Below, in pieces: positions 23,604-33,700 of a stretch of 64,000 nucleotides of DNA. A program made the position numbers and the translations under genes. The first letter of the stretch is position 1; each line of letters starts with the position of its first letter. The notes beneath the pieces are model-generated. The model made no database searches. It was given only the letters and a program-made list of their open reading frames with translations, and was not told the origin of the DNA. The DNA comes from Eubacterium sp. AF16-48 (GTDB lineage Bacteria > Bacillota > Clostridia > Lachnospirales > Lachnospiraceae): positions 248,001 through 312,000 of the forward strand of contig NZ_QUHB01000002.1 in NCBI RefSeq assembly GCF_003479405.1, given 5' to 3'.

Positions 23604-24977
23604 CTACATCTTCTCACAGATATCCCTTGCAACATATACACCGCTTGCGGATGCATGAGACAGTGAGTGGGTTACGCCACTGCCGTCCCCGATAATATAT
23701 AATCCATTGTATTTACATTCAAGATTGTCATTAAGTTCCACTTCCATATTGTAGAATTTAACCTCTACTCCGTAGAGCAAAGTATCGTCATTAGCTGTTC
23801 CCGGAGCGATTTTATCTAATGCATAAATCATTTCAATAATGCCGTCTAAAATACGTTTAGGAAGCACAAGACTTAAATCTCCCGGAGTTGCTGAGAGAGT
23901 AGGAGTAACAAGTCCTTCCTCGATACGGTTCTCAGTGCTGCGTCGACCTCTTACCAAATCGCCAAAACGCTGAACAATAACGCCACCCCCTAACATATTT
24001 GAAAGTCTGGCAATGCTTTCGCCGTAGCCGTTACTATCTTTGAAAGGTTCTGAAAAATGCTTAGCCACAAGAAGGGCAAAGTTAGTATTTTTAGTCTGCA
24101 TTTCTTCGCTTTCGTAACTGTGTCCATTGACCGTTACAATGCCGTTTGTATTTTCGTTTACCACAATACCGTGAGGATTCATACAGAAAGTACGGACGTT
24201 ATCCTCGAATTGTTGTGTACGGTAAACAATTTTGCTTTCATAGAGTTCGTCTGTAAGATGGGAAAAAATAACAGCAGGGAGTTCCACACGGACACCAATA
24301 TCCACACGATTTGATTTGGTTGGGATATCCATTTCGTGACAAACTTTTTCCATCCATTTGCTTCCGCTTCGACCAACAGAAACAATACATTTAGGGCTTT
24401 CAAAGGAGCCATCCGCCGTATGAATAACATAGCCGTCGTCTGTTTTCTCGATTGAAACCACAGGTGTATCAAAGTAAAAATCAATAGTTTCTTTTAATTC
24501 ATTATATAAATTTTCCAAAACAACGTAGTTAATATCCGTTCCTAAATGTCGAACCGATGCATCTAAAAGTTTTAACTTGTTTTGCATACATATTTTCTTA
24601 AATTTAGTTCCGGCGGTAGAGTACAAATGGGTCCCTTCTCCACCGTGGGACATATTAATATCGTCCACATATCTCATTAAATCAAGAGCCTTTGTTTTTC
24701 CAATGTGTTCGTATAATGTTCCACCAAAATCATTTGTAATATTGTATTTTCCATCAGAAAAAGCTCCGGCGCCACCAAAGCCACTCATAATAGAACAGCT
24801 TTTACAGTTGATGCAATTAGGAACTTTATTGCCGTCAATAGGACATTTTCTCATGGAAAGCTTGTGACCCTCCTCAAAAACGGCAATTGAAAGTTCAGGC
24901 TTTTTTCTGGTTAGCTCGTAAGCTGCAAAAATACCTCCAGGACCGGCTCCAATAATAATAACGTCGTAATGCTTCAT
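23604..24977 (-). CDS. FAD-dependent dehydrogenase (COG2509-like)
   Basis: 457 residues. The N-terminus has the dinucleotide-binding motif GAGPGG (about residues 10-15) on a beta-alpha-beta fold. A cysteine-rich insert near residues 47-63 (Cys-Pro ... Cys-Ile-Asn-Cys ... Cys) recalls an iron-sulfur or metal site. The C-terminus has the FAD-contacting Ile-Gly-Asp-Gly-Ser-Gly motif, then Ser-His-Ala-Ala-type residues. This matches the uncharacterised FAD dehydrogenase family often annotated as an NAD(FAD)-utilising or thiazole-biosynthesis-like enzyme. The substrate is unknown. The ribosome site is AGGAGG on the minus strand. It is monocistronic. Confidence 0.85.
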   Translation of the reverse strand: MKHYDVIIIGAGPGGIFAAYELTRKKPELSIAVFEEGHKLSMRKCPIDGNKVPNCINCKSCSIMSGFGGAGAFSDGKYNITNDFGGTLYEHIGKTKALDLMRYVDDINMSHGGEGTHLYSTAGTKFKKICMQNKLKLLDASVRHLGTDINYVVLENLYNELKETIDFYFDTPVVSIEKTDDGYVIHTADGSFESPKCIVSVGRSGSKWMEKVCHEMDIPTKSNRVDIGVRVELPAVIFSHLTDELYESKIVYRTQQFEDNVRTFCMNPHGIVVNENTNGIVTVNGHSYESEEMQTKNTNFALLVAKHFSEPFKDSNGYGESIARLSNMLGGGVIVQRFGDLVRGRRSTENRIEEGLVTPTLSATPGDLSLVLPKRILDGIIEMIYALDKIAPGTANDDTLLYGVEVKFYNMEVELNDNLECKYNGLYIIGDGSGVTHSLSHASASGVYVARDICEKM

Positions 24978-25230
24978 AAAAATCCTCCTAATTTAATATG
25001 TAATGCCAACTTATTTAGTCGGTGTGAAATTGCCAAAAACGCAAAAAAATACCGCTAAATAAAGTATATCTATAAAAGCGGTTATAGATAACTATTTGCG
25101 GCAGTTAGTAGAAACGTTCATCCGTATTATGAACTTATATAATCCTTACAGATAATATCAGAAATAATACATAAAAGCAATAGTGAATGTTATGAGAAAA
25201 TGTTGTGAAAAATCCCCGGCACCTTATTAA

Positions 25231-25600
25231 TTACATAAAAAAACACAATATCTGAAATTCTGTTGTAAATTTTAATACCCAAGGAAACTTAATCTCGGGT
25301 TTTTACATTAATAATTGGAAAATAATCATATTTTATTGTAAATTTTAATTACAACTCGCCCATATTGTTAGCTAAGTCAACATCAGATAAAAAAATTACA
25401 ATAAAAATCAAGTGAAACAAATATTTTATTGTAATTTAAAATTCATTTAGAAATCAAAATGCATATATTTACAATAAAAAAATACAAGAATTGATATATT
25501 AATGTAATTTCCTAAAAACAAGCCTAATTATCTTCCACCAAGCTATAAAAATTTGAATTATCTACATTAAAAATCTACAAAAATACTCATATTAATGTAA
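25231..25600. repeat. Five phased 39-bp inverted repeats
   Basis: Five units lie at 25231-25268, 25303-25341, 25396-25434, 25469-25507 and 25562-25600. Each is 38-39 bp, begins with TTACA(A/T)TAA or a close variant and ends with TTA(T/A)TGTAA, its reverse complement; the middles differ. The unit ends are separated by 73, 93, 73 and 93 bp, so the array has a higher-order period of 166 bp. The sequence between the units is not obviously conserved. The array lies 280 bp upstream of the XRE/LuxR regulator gene. Confidence 0.8.
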
Positions 25601-25820
25601 CGTCCCCACAGAAACATCACAACGTCCCACCCCCTCGGGACCTCACAGAATCCCACCCCACGTAGCATTCACCATCCACCCCACGTAACATTCACCATCC
25701 ACCCCACGCAGCATCCATCCGGGAATATCACCACATCCCGGAATCACAACAATTCCCACAAGAATCTCCCGCAAGTATTTACAAGCCCCACACTTACCAC
25801 AATTCCTCCATCACCCACTT
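25601..25820 (+). repeat. C-rich stretch with 23-bp tandem repeat
   Basis: Composition switches abruptly from A/T-rich to C-rich on the plus strand with almost no G. Two full 23-bp units (25653-25675 and 25676-25698) and one partial unit (25699-25720) of CCACCCCACGTAGCATTCAC-type sequence are present. A CCGGGA/TCCCGG pair near 25716-25740 may form a hairpin. No gene is seen. Confidence 0.7.
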
Positions 25821-25857
25821 TTGCAAATTTGCAATGGCTTTTAATGTGTGCTATAGT
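25821..25857 (+). promoter_or_regulatory. Promoter with palindromic operator for the XRE/LuxR gene
   Basis: TTGCAA (25829-25834), a 17-bp spacer and TATAGT (25852-25857) form a good sigma-A-type promoter 27 bp ahead of the start codon. The 14-bp perfect palindrome TTGCAAATTTGCAA (25821-25834) covers the -35 box, suggesting repression at this site, possibly by the regulator itself. Confidence 0.65.
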
Positions 25858-25883
25858 TTAAATATGAAGGGAGCAGGAATAAA

Positions 25884-27248
25884 ATGAATTTGGACAAAAC
25901 ATCAGGTCAGATAATTATGTCATTATGTCAGGAGGCGGGCATATCCAGAAGTGAGCTTGCCAGAAGATTAGGAGTTACTCCGTCTCAAATCAGCCGAATA
26001 GTAAATGAAGAAACTAAAACTATAAGCAGTGAGATATTAATTGCAATGACAAAGGAATTTGGAGTGTCGGCAGACTATATTTTAGGATTGACAGACAAAA
26101 AAGCAGGTAACAATAGTGTGGATAACCCGGTGATATTCCATGGCACAATGAAAAACATTAGTACAGATGATTTTACGGAAAATAACAACAGTGTGGACAC
26201 CAAAAAAACATCCGTTATCACAACGCCTGCCAGAACCACAACGCCTAACATCACCAGAACTGCCATGTTACTTATGAGCTCGGCATTTCCTCTTGGAAAA
26301 TGTCTTGAATTTATTGAGAACATAGAAGATATTCCACAAAAGGAAATGGCATACGCTGAGTATTATTACTTTAGCGGTCACCATGAAAAGGCAGTTACAT
26401 ACGCTGAAATGTACTTAAATCATGAGGATATAATGCTTAAATTGTCGGCAAGTCTTATATATACCTTTGCAAATCTGTCATTAGACAGAATCAATTCGGC
26501 AAGACTTGGTCTTGAGAGGCTAAAAGAATATCTTGAAAAAGCCATGGCTGAAAACACCGACAAAAAAACAAGGGCATGTTGCGTATTTGTTGCTTCGGCG
26601 GCTCACACGCTGCTTCATCTTCCGGTAGGTCATATACCACCATTGTCTGAATACCTTACGGAATTTACCAAAGGAATGCAGTTGTGGGGAGTATATGTTT
26701 TGGCTCACAAGGCGTATCTTAATAAGGAATATGAGCGTTCATTAGGAATTGTTCAGGCATGCATTATGACCTGTGACAAAACATACCCAATAGCTATGAT
26801 ATATTTAAATCTTGTGGCAGCAATGGATGCCATGAATATGATGAAAAAGGACGAGGCAAAAAAATACTTTATGGAGGCATGGAGAATTGCAAAGCCTGAC
26901 GATTTAATAGAAGGAATAGGAGAGCATCATGGGCTTTTGCAGGGGTTGATAGAAACCTGTATGAGAAAAGAATATCCAAAGGATTATGCCAGAATAATTG
27001 ATATTACATATAGATTCAGCGCCGGTTGGAGACGAATCCACAATCCTGATACTAACGAGGATGTGGCGGATAACCTAACCACCACGGAATTTACCATTGC
27101 CATGCTTGCCAACAGAGGATGGACAAATAAGGAAATAGCAGAATATATGGATATTACCCAAAGAACGGTAAAACAACATTTAACCTGCGTATTTAATAAA
27201 CTAAATATAACCAACAGAAAACAACTAAAGGATTTTATGCTGCGATAA
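25884..27248 (+). CDS. Dual-HTH regulator: XRE N-terminus, LuxR C-terminus
   Basis: 454 residues. Residues about 1-70 are an XRE/Cro helix-turn-helix (Ser-Glu-Leu-Ala-Arg-Arg-Leu-Gly-Val-Thr-Pro-Ser-Gln-Ile-Ser), ending in the typical Tyr-Ile-Leu-Gly-Leu. A flexible Thr/Asn-rich linker follows, then about 280 residues of helical repeats resembling TPRs. Residues about 390-454 are a LuxR/GerE helix-turn-helix (LTTTEFTIAML ... NKEIAEYM ... TVKQHL ... LN). Having two different DNA-binding domains in one chain is unusual. The helical middle probably senses a peptide or a protein partner. Its gene precedes the surface-protein region, so it may control it. Confidence 0.85.
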   Translation: MNLDKTSGQIIMSLCQEAGISRSELARRLGVTPSQISRIVNEETKTISSEILIAMTKEFGVSADYILGLTDKKAGNNSVDNPVIFHGTMKNISTDDFTENNNSVDTKKTSVITTPARTTTPNITRTAMLLMSSAFPLGKCLEFIENIEDIPQKEMAYAEYYYFSGHHEKAVTYAEMYLNHEDIMLKLSASLIYTFANLSLDRINSARLGLERLKEYLEKAMAENTDKKTRACCVFVASAAHTLLHLPVGHIPPLSEYLTEFTKGMQLWGVYVLAHKAYLNKEYERSLGIVQACIMTCDKTYPIAMIYLNLVAAMDAMNMMKKDEAKKYFMEAWRIAKPDDLIEGIGEHHGLLQGLIETCMRKEYPKDYARIIDITYRFSAGWRRIHNPDTNEDVADNLTTTEFTIAMLANRGWTNKEIAEYMDITQRTVKQHLTCVFNKLNITNRKQLKDFMLR

Positions 27249-27563
27249 TAGCTTATAGCTAAAGGACTCCATGCTACAATAACAAGCCGAATAACTCTAT
27301 ACTGCATAATAGCCCGAATAACAGCTTATAGCCAAATAACTCTATACTACCATAACAGCCCGAACAACAGCCAAAAGACTTCATACTTAGATAAAGTCCA
27401 ACAACAAAATGACTTCATTCCCAGATAATCTCCCCGGAAAAACGTATATACCACCTTTGCATATCACTTAAAAGTTGGTGCACAAAGATAGAACCCCAAA
27501 AAACGTATATATCACCTTTGCACATCACTTAAGAGCCGATGCACAAAGGTAGAATCCCGGGGA
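27249..27563. repeat. Two sets of imperfect direct repeats
   Basis: First set: a 45-bp unit containing AATAACTCTATACT, at about 27286-27330 and again at 27331-27373. Second set: a 61-bp unit starting AAAAACGTATAT, at about 27438-27498 and 27499-27559. Each 61-bp unit holds an inverted pair of the CCTTTGCA/TGCACAAAGG kind. The second set is framed by TCCCCGG (27431-27437) and CCGGGGA (27557-27563). No gene is present between the regulator and the first giant gene. Confidence 0.7.
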
Positions 27564-27660
27564 AATGTCCATTTTTCCTTAAAAACGTACGATGGCAGAA
27601 AAACTTCTTTCGTTTATAATTTTACTTATAAACAAAGCCCGATTTATACGCAATTGTAAT

Positions 27661-27689
27661 TTATACTTTTGAAACTTACATAATATAAT
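27661..27689 (+). promoter_or_regulatory. Probable promoter of the giant secreted-protein operon
   Basis: TTATAC (27661-27666), a 17-bp spacer and TATAAT (27684-27689), followed by GGAAGGAGG about 12 bp later and ATG at 27717. The -35 box is a poor match, so an activator may be needed. Confidence 0.5.
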
Positions 27690-27716
27690 AAAAACGGGAA
27701 GGAAGGAGATGAATCT

Positions 27717-30700
27717 ATGCCAAAACACAGATTTAAAACTTTAAAACAAAGCAAAAAGATTCTAAGCACAATACTTGCCACGGCGATAGTGGTTACAAGT
27801 ATTCCGGCTGTGGAATTTTTTAGAGGTGCTGTTAATGTAAATGCGGCAGTTACTTACGAACCTAAAAAAATAGGAGTTTCCTTAATGTGCAACGATATGT
27901 TGTCAGGGGACAATGCCGATAACGTATACAAAGCATTAACAAGAACCAACTCCTTAGCAGAAGATTCAAGGAACGGAAGTGCATTTAACAATGTAAATAT
28001 GCTGGGTCTTACATACCAGAACAGGCATGGAGGCGCAGGAAAATCTTACTGGGCTGAATTAAAAAGCAGTAAGTTTGTTGGCCTCTATGATTTAGCAAAG
28101 AAAGGTCAGATTGAGCAAAGCATTTGTGCAAATGTTAAAAACCATAATCATAGAAGTACAAAACGTCATTGGAACAAAATAAAACAGTACGGAAAAATAA
28201 TTTTCGGATACCCAAAAGCCGATAACAATGACTGGTTTTATGGCAGACTATTTGAAACAAAAGACAATTCTGATTATTCAGAAATTGGAGGAAACGGATG
28301 CTGGAATACAACTAATCCTGACAGAGGTTACAAAAACCGTCTTGTAGTATATATGACTGCAAAAAAAGGCTGTGACGGTTGTAGTGGTGCATACATAGAA
28401 AATGTATCTATAGCATTAAAGGATACAAAGGCACCTACTATTTCAAGTATAAAAATTACTTCAGCAGCTAACAGCGACAGTGAAACGACCTATTTTAAGG
28501 CAGGTCAGACCCTTTACGCTAAGGTAAAATTCAGTGAATATGTACGTTTGGCAGATAACAAGAATTCAAGTAAACAGTCTACTAATATTAAGTTAGGTTT
28601 GTCTTTAGCAAAGAAAAATACAAAGAATGCTACCCACATTCAGGCAAAACTTGTTAGTTTAAAGAATGATACGGCAATTTTCTCTTACGACATACCGGCA
28701 ACTATTAAGGTAAATAACAAAACAGAGGCTATGGATTACTTTGTATCAGGTCTTGCAGACATTGATAAACAAAGCAGTCTTATAGTGAAATCATCAGCAA
28801 ATAAGAACTCAAAATTTGACCGTGCATTTTTAGATAACAATGGAAATACACTTTCAAACAGTAGTTCAACCATATCAAAATTAAAAAGTGGTATAAACGA
28901 TTCCACTAAATTTGAAAATGAAATTAAAAAGACCACCAGTGCCATTACTGATATTGCAGGAAATCCGTTGGATATCAACAGCTTCAGGGATGATTCTGCC
29001 TACAAAAACGGTGTAAGCATAAGCAGGGTTTATTTAGATGCAGTAAGCCCTAACATTAAAAGTGTTAAGCTTTCATCTAATCAGAAAATAAACAATTTAA
29101 ATGACAACGAAAACTATTATTTAAAAGTAGGAACAAAATTAACAGCCAGTGTGGAATATAATGAAAATATTAAAAAAGTTTCCGGAACAAACCTTGCCAA
29201 AATACAGGCAAAGTTTAATATATATAGTTCCGCAGGAAAACAGATTACGGCAAAAGCTAAAAGTATTTACTATGGTGATTCCACCAAAATCACTTTTGAA
29301 CCGGTAACCATCACTGGTGATATGGTTATAAAACCAAAATCCAGTGGGAAAAAGAAGGAAGACTACAGAATAACCATATTAGATATTGAAAATAGAAATT
29401 TGTTAAAAGACTATTCGGATAACGAGGCAGGTACCGTTGGAGATTTAAGAAATGACACATCAAAAACATTTTACTTAGATAATAAGGCACCTGTAATTAT
29501 GGTGGAAGATAGTGTGCCTGATGACACTAAAACTTATGATATGGCAAGATGCGATATAACCGGAGAGGTGTATAGAATTGTCCTTAACACAACTGATAAT
29601 GATGAGGAAAGCGGAAGTGATAAAAAGCCTTTTGCTTCCGGTGTCAGAGATGGAAAAGGCTCTATAAGTGTTGATTTGCAAAGCAGCACCGTTAAAAAAT
29701 TCAGGTATATTTTGTCACCGAAGGAACTTAGCAAAAGCGAGCTTTCCCGAAGAACATTTAAGGAAGGGGAATCAAACAAAAATCTGATATTAGAAGGAAC
29801 AGATGACAGTGATACAACCTTTACTCTTACAGGAGAAAGGACTTATGTATATTTGTATCTGAAATTTATTGACGAAATTGACTATTCCCCGGTTACATCA
29901 GGTATAAAGGTCAAAATGACGGCGGCAGATGTAAACACTAACTTAGCTACAGCTACCATTAAATATAATTATAATCCTGAAGATAAGATTAGCCCTGAAA
30001 TTTCATATAGAGGAATAAGTCTTAAGGAAAATGCAGACAACAGCGCATATCAGGAAGCTAAAGTCAGAATTAAAGACGAAGGTGGTGTTGATATAAACGC
30101 CATAAAGTATATATGGGTTAAAAAGGGGGAAGTGGTTCCGGATTTAAAATCATACAAAGTTTTACCTGCCGGTATGGTAGAAAAAGTAAAAACAAATAAC
30201 GGAAAAGTAACGGAATGTATTGCAACCATAAAAACGGAAAATGTGACTCAGAATCAGGTTTATTCCGGAGATCTTTATGTGTATGCACGGGATGTATCAA
30301 AAAATAAGAATAGTACTACAAGTGGAAAGTTAGTTACAGCAAACATTGATATGACTATGCCGGAAATGCAGATTTCATTACCAACAGATGTTCCAAACAA
30401 AAAATCATCATTAGTGGTAGATGGACCTTTTACATCAAGTAGTAACGATGTAGGTATGTTTGTTGCCATTGAAGACCCTTGTAATGAAGGTTACTATTTT
30501 GTCAGAAAGCAGTCTGGAAAGTCAGCCTATATTGCATTAAATAGGGAAGAATTTTTAAATGGAGATGATTTCCCATATTCTGATGAATATGATAAAAACA
30601 AAATAAAACTGTGGACATATGCCAAAATCACCGGCAGTGGCAGTGAGTACACCATTGCAGAGGCGGCAAAATTAGCAGATAATGGTACATACAGACAGAG

Positions 30701-33700
30701 ATTTTTGGCTATAGCATCAGATAAATACTATGGAAAATTAAATGTAATGGCAGGTACCGGATTTAAGGCATCAGCATTTGAATGGGGCACCGGCACTATT
30801 AAATTTGATGCTTCAAAGGGAAAATTAATTAAGGATTCATTTATTATGATTCCTGATATGTATTCCCTGTCAGATACTCAGGATATAGAACTTAATCTGT
30901 ATCACATTTATGCCAGAAAGGCATTGAAGGTTGAATTGACGGCTAAGGGTAATTATGGACAGCAGGTAGATAAAAGACTTTGTTATCAGTATAACCCGGA
31001 AGATTATCAGCCGGAGTATTTATCCAGCCTTAAAAATGCAAAGTTCAGTTTTAAAATATCAAATATCAGAACTAATGATTTTGTGACAGAGGATATAAAT
31101 TACAATTCTGAAAATACATATATTAAGCTTAAAAATGTAGACACAGGAAAATATGTTTACCAGTGGCAGTTAGCAACAGGAGTTACAACTGATGAAATAA
31201 CCATACCGGAAGACCTTAAGTTAGAAAATGGTCATTATGCAGTGGAAGTATCTATTTGTAATTATGTAGATGGAAAGGCAAAGGATTGTATTTCAACAGC
31301 TACCTACGATGATATTTACCTGTATGATTATTCTAATGAAATGACGGAAGCTTTTGGTATTGACAGTGTATCAACCAAAATTAATTTTACCGCTAAGGAC
31401 GAACATGGAAATGACGAAAAGCCACCATATTACGGCTTTGTAAAAACCGGAGACTATAACTTTACAAGAAGTTTTGTACAGGAAAGAGAAAAGGATTATA
31501 CATCTGATTTTAAGGAGGCATATGATGCAGATACATTATATCTTGGAAACTGTGCCACAGACACCTATGATGATAATCAGGTAATTTCATATGACAGAAC
31601 AATTAAAATGTCAATAAACGCCATGGAAAAAGATGATTTGGATAATTACTGGATAAAAGTATGGGCAGGAGACGGAGAAAATGTCAGAGCAGTAAAATGG
31701 TTCAAGTTTGAAAGTTTTAATGACACAGACAAAACAATGTCCATTAACATTAAACCAATTGATGCTGCAAAAGTTAAAAATGCAGAAACTCCTGAAGATT
31801 TTTATTCATCAGACATTTCAGACACTGTATGTGAAATACCTGTGTTTGAAGGTTCAAATACTATTTCATATCAGATTATGAACATAGGCGGAAATAAGTC
31901 TGAAATTCATGAAATAGAAATTATGTATCACACTAAGGCACCAACCCTTAACATAGATGTTGACAAACCGGATAAGGTTGTAACAACTATGGAAGCAAGG
32001 GTTATGGAAATTAGCAGTGACTTAGTAATTAAAGATGTAAATCTTTACGAAACTGATTTTAAGGGGGATGAGTCAAAAGTTAATGCAATAGATGAAAGAA
32101 CCTTTAATTACAGTAAAAACGGAAGACATTTGTATTATGCAATAGACGGATATTACAATTTATCTTTCAGACAGTTTTATATTGAAAACATAGACAGTTA
32201 TGTGCCAACAGCTTCCTTTAAGTCTGTAAATCCTGCAACTTATATTTCTCTTGATAGTGAAGGGGAATTTAACGGTTACATGGAAAATGCAAGTTTAGAG
32301 GTGGAAGTTTTAGATGATAAGTCGTTAATGGAATCAGACATTAAAATATCAGTAGATGGAAGAGAACCATATGCTGTGGATTTAAGTGATAAGTGGGATT
32401 ACGGAGACGGCTACGGTGGAACCTATATTGGCAGACAAAGACTTGAAAATACAGGAATGAAGGAAATTCAGATATCCTTTGGCCCTGAACAGGATGGCAG
32501 ATATTATCTCAACATATATATAAAAATGAATGATGATATAGATGCCACAAAGAAGTACAAGGAAAAAGTTAACCATACAGTGGAAATCAATGTAAGCGAC
32601 CAGGTAGGAAATGAGTTGGACAAAAAAATAACCACTGATGGCAGGGAGTTTTACGGACTAAATAATGTTCCTAAAATCAAGGAGGTATGCCCTCAGCCGG
32701 ACGCTGAAATGATTACCTTGGAATTTACTGCCAATGTAATGGTAACTAACATAAACGGAAATGATGTTCCTGAAAAAGTATATGAAAGAATGGATATGAT
32801 GGATAGATTCCCTATCACCAAGGCAGAGGAAATGGGACATTACTTTGAAGGAGCAGACTTAGGAGATATTGTATTAAAGGATTACTTTGGAATCAGTAAG
32901 GACGGAACATACAGTATTGAATATAAGGATGTTTATAATAACAGGTATAAGGAAACTTTTAAGGTTGAAGATTTCTTTGGAAATTATGCGGCAGACATTC
33001 AGTATAGTACATTGTCAAAAACTAACCAGAATGTTGTAGCTACAATTACAGGAGTGGATAAAAAAGCTGAGCTTAGTCTTAAGGAGGGCAGTGAAGAAAG
33101 CGACAACTATAAGATAACCTGGAATAAAGATAAGTCCAAGGCAACCATAGAGTTTAGTCAAAATGACTCAGTTACCTTTAACCTTACGGTAAAGGGCGCT
33201 GCAGAGGAAAAAACTGTTGAATACAATGTTTCCGTAGGAAATATTGATAAAAAAGCACCGGATGACGTTCAGGTAACATGGGTATTTAAGGAAAACGGCG
33301 ATATTTACACAGGAGCAGTTATTAATCCTGAAGATTTGCTGTACCTTACTACAAATAATGACATAGATGTGTATATATCTTCTCCATCAGAGGACATATA
33401 TGCAGTAAATGGAAAGGAACTTAAATATACATTTACATATTCAAAGGATATGAATAGAAGCTACACCTTTGAATATGCAGATGAATGTGGAAATGAAGGA
33501 AAGCCGGTTACGGTAACATTGCCGGATGAACTGATAATGACACCATATGAGACGCCGGTCCCTGAGGAGGGAGAAGAAAGGGAAGATAAGGATGCACCGG
33601 GTATTTCAGCAGAGGTGTATGCCGTATATGATGGTATGGCTGAATACAAAACATCATGGAATCCTGACAGTGACTCCTTTGAGGAAATTGCTGAGGACAT

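Noticed and set aside
25231..25600. CRISPR array
   Set aside because: The units keep only their ends, spacer lengths alternate between 34 and 54 bp, and no cas gene is near.
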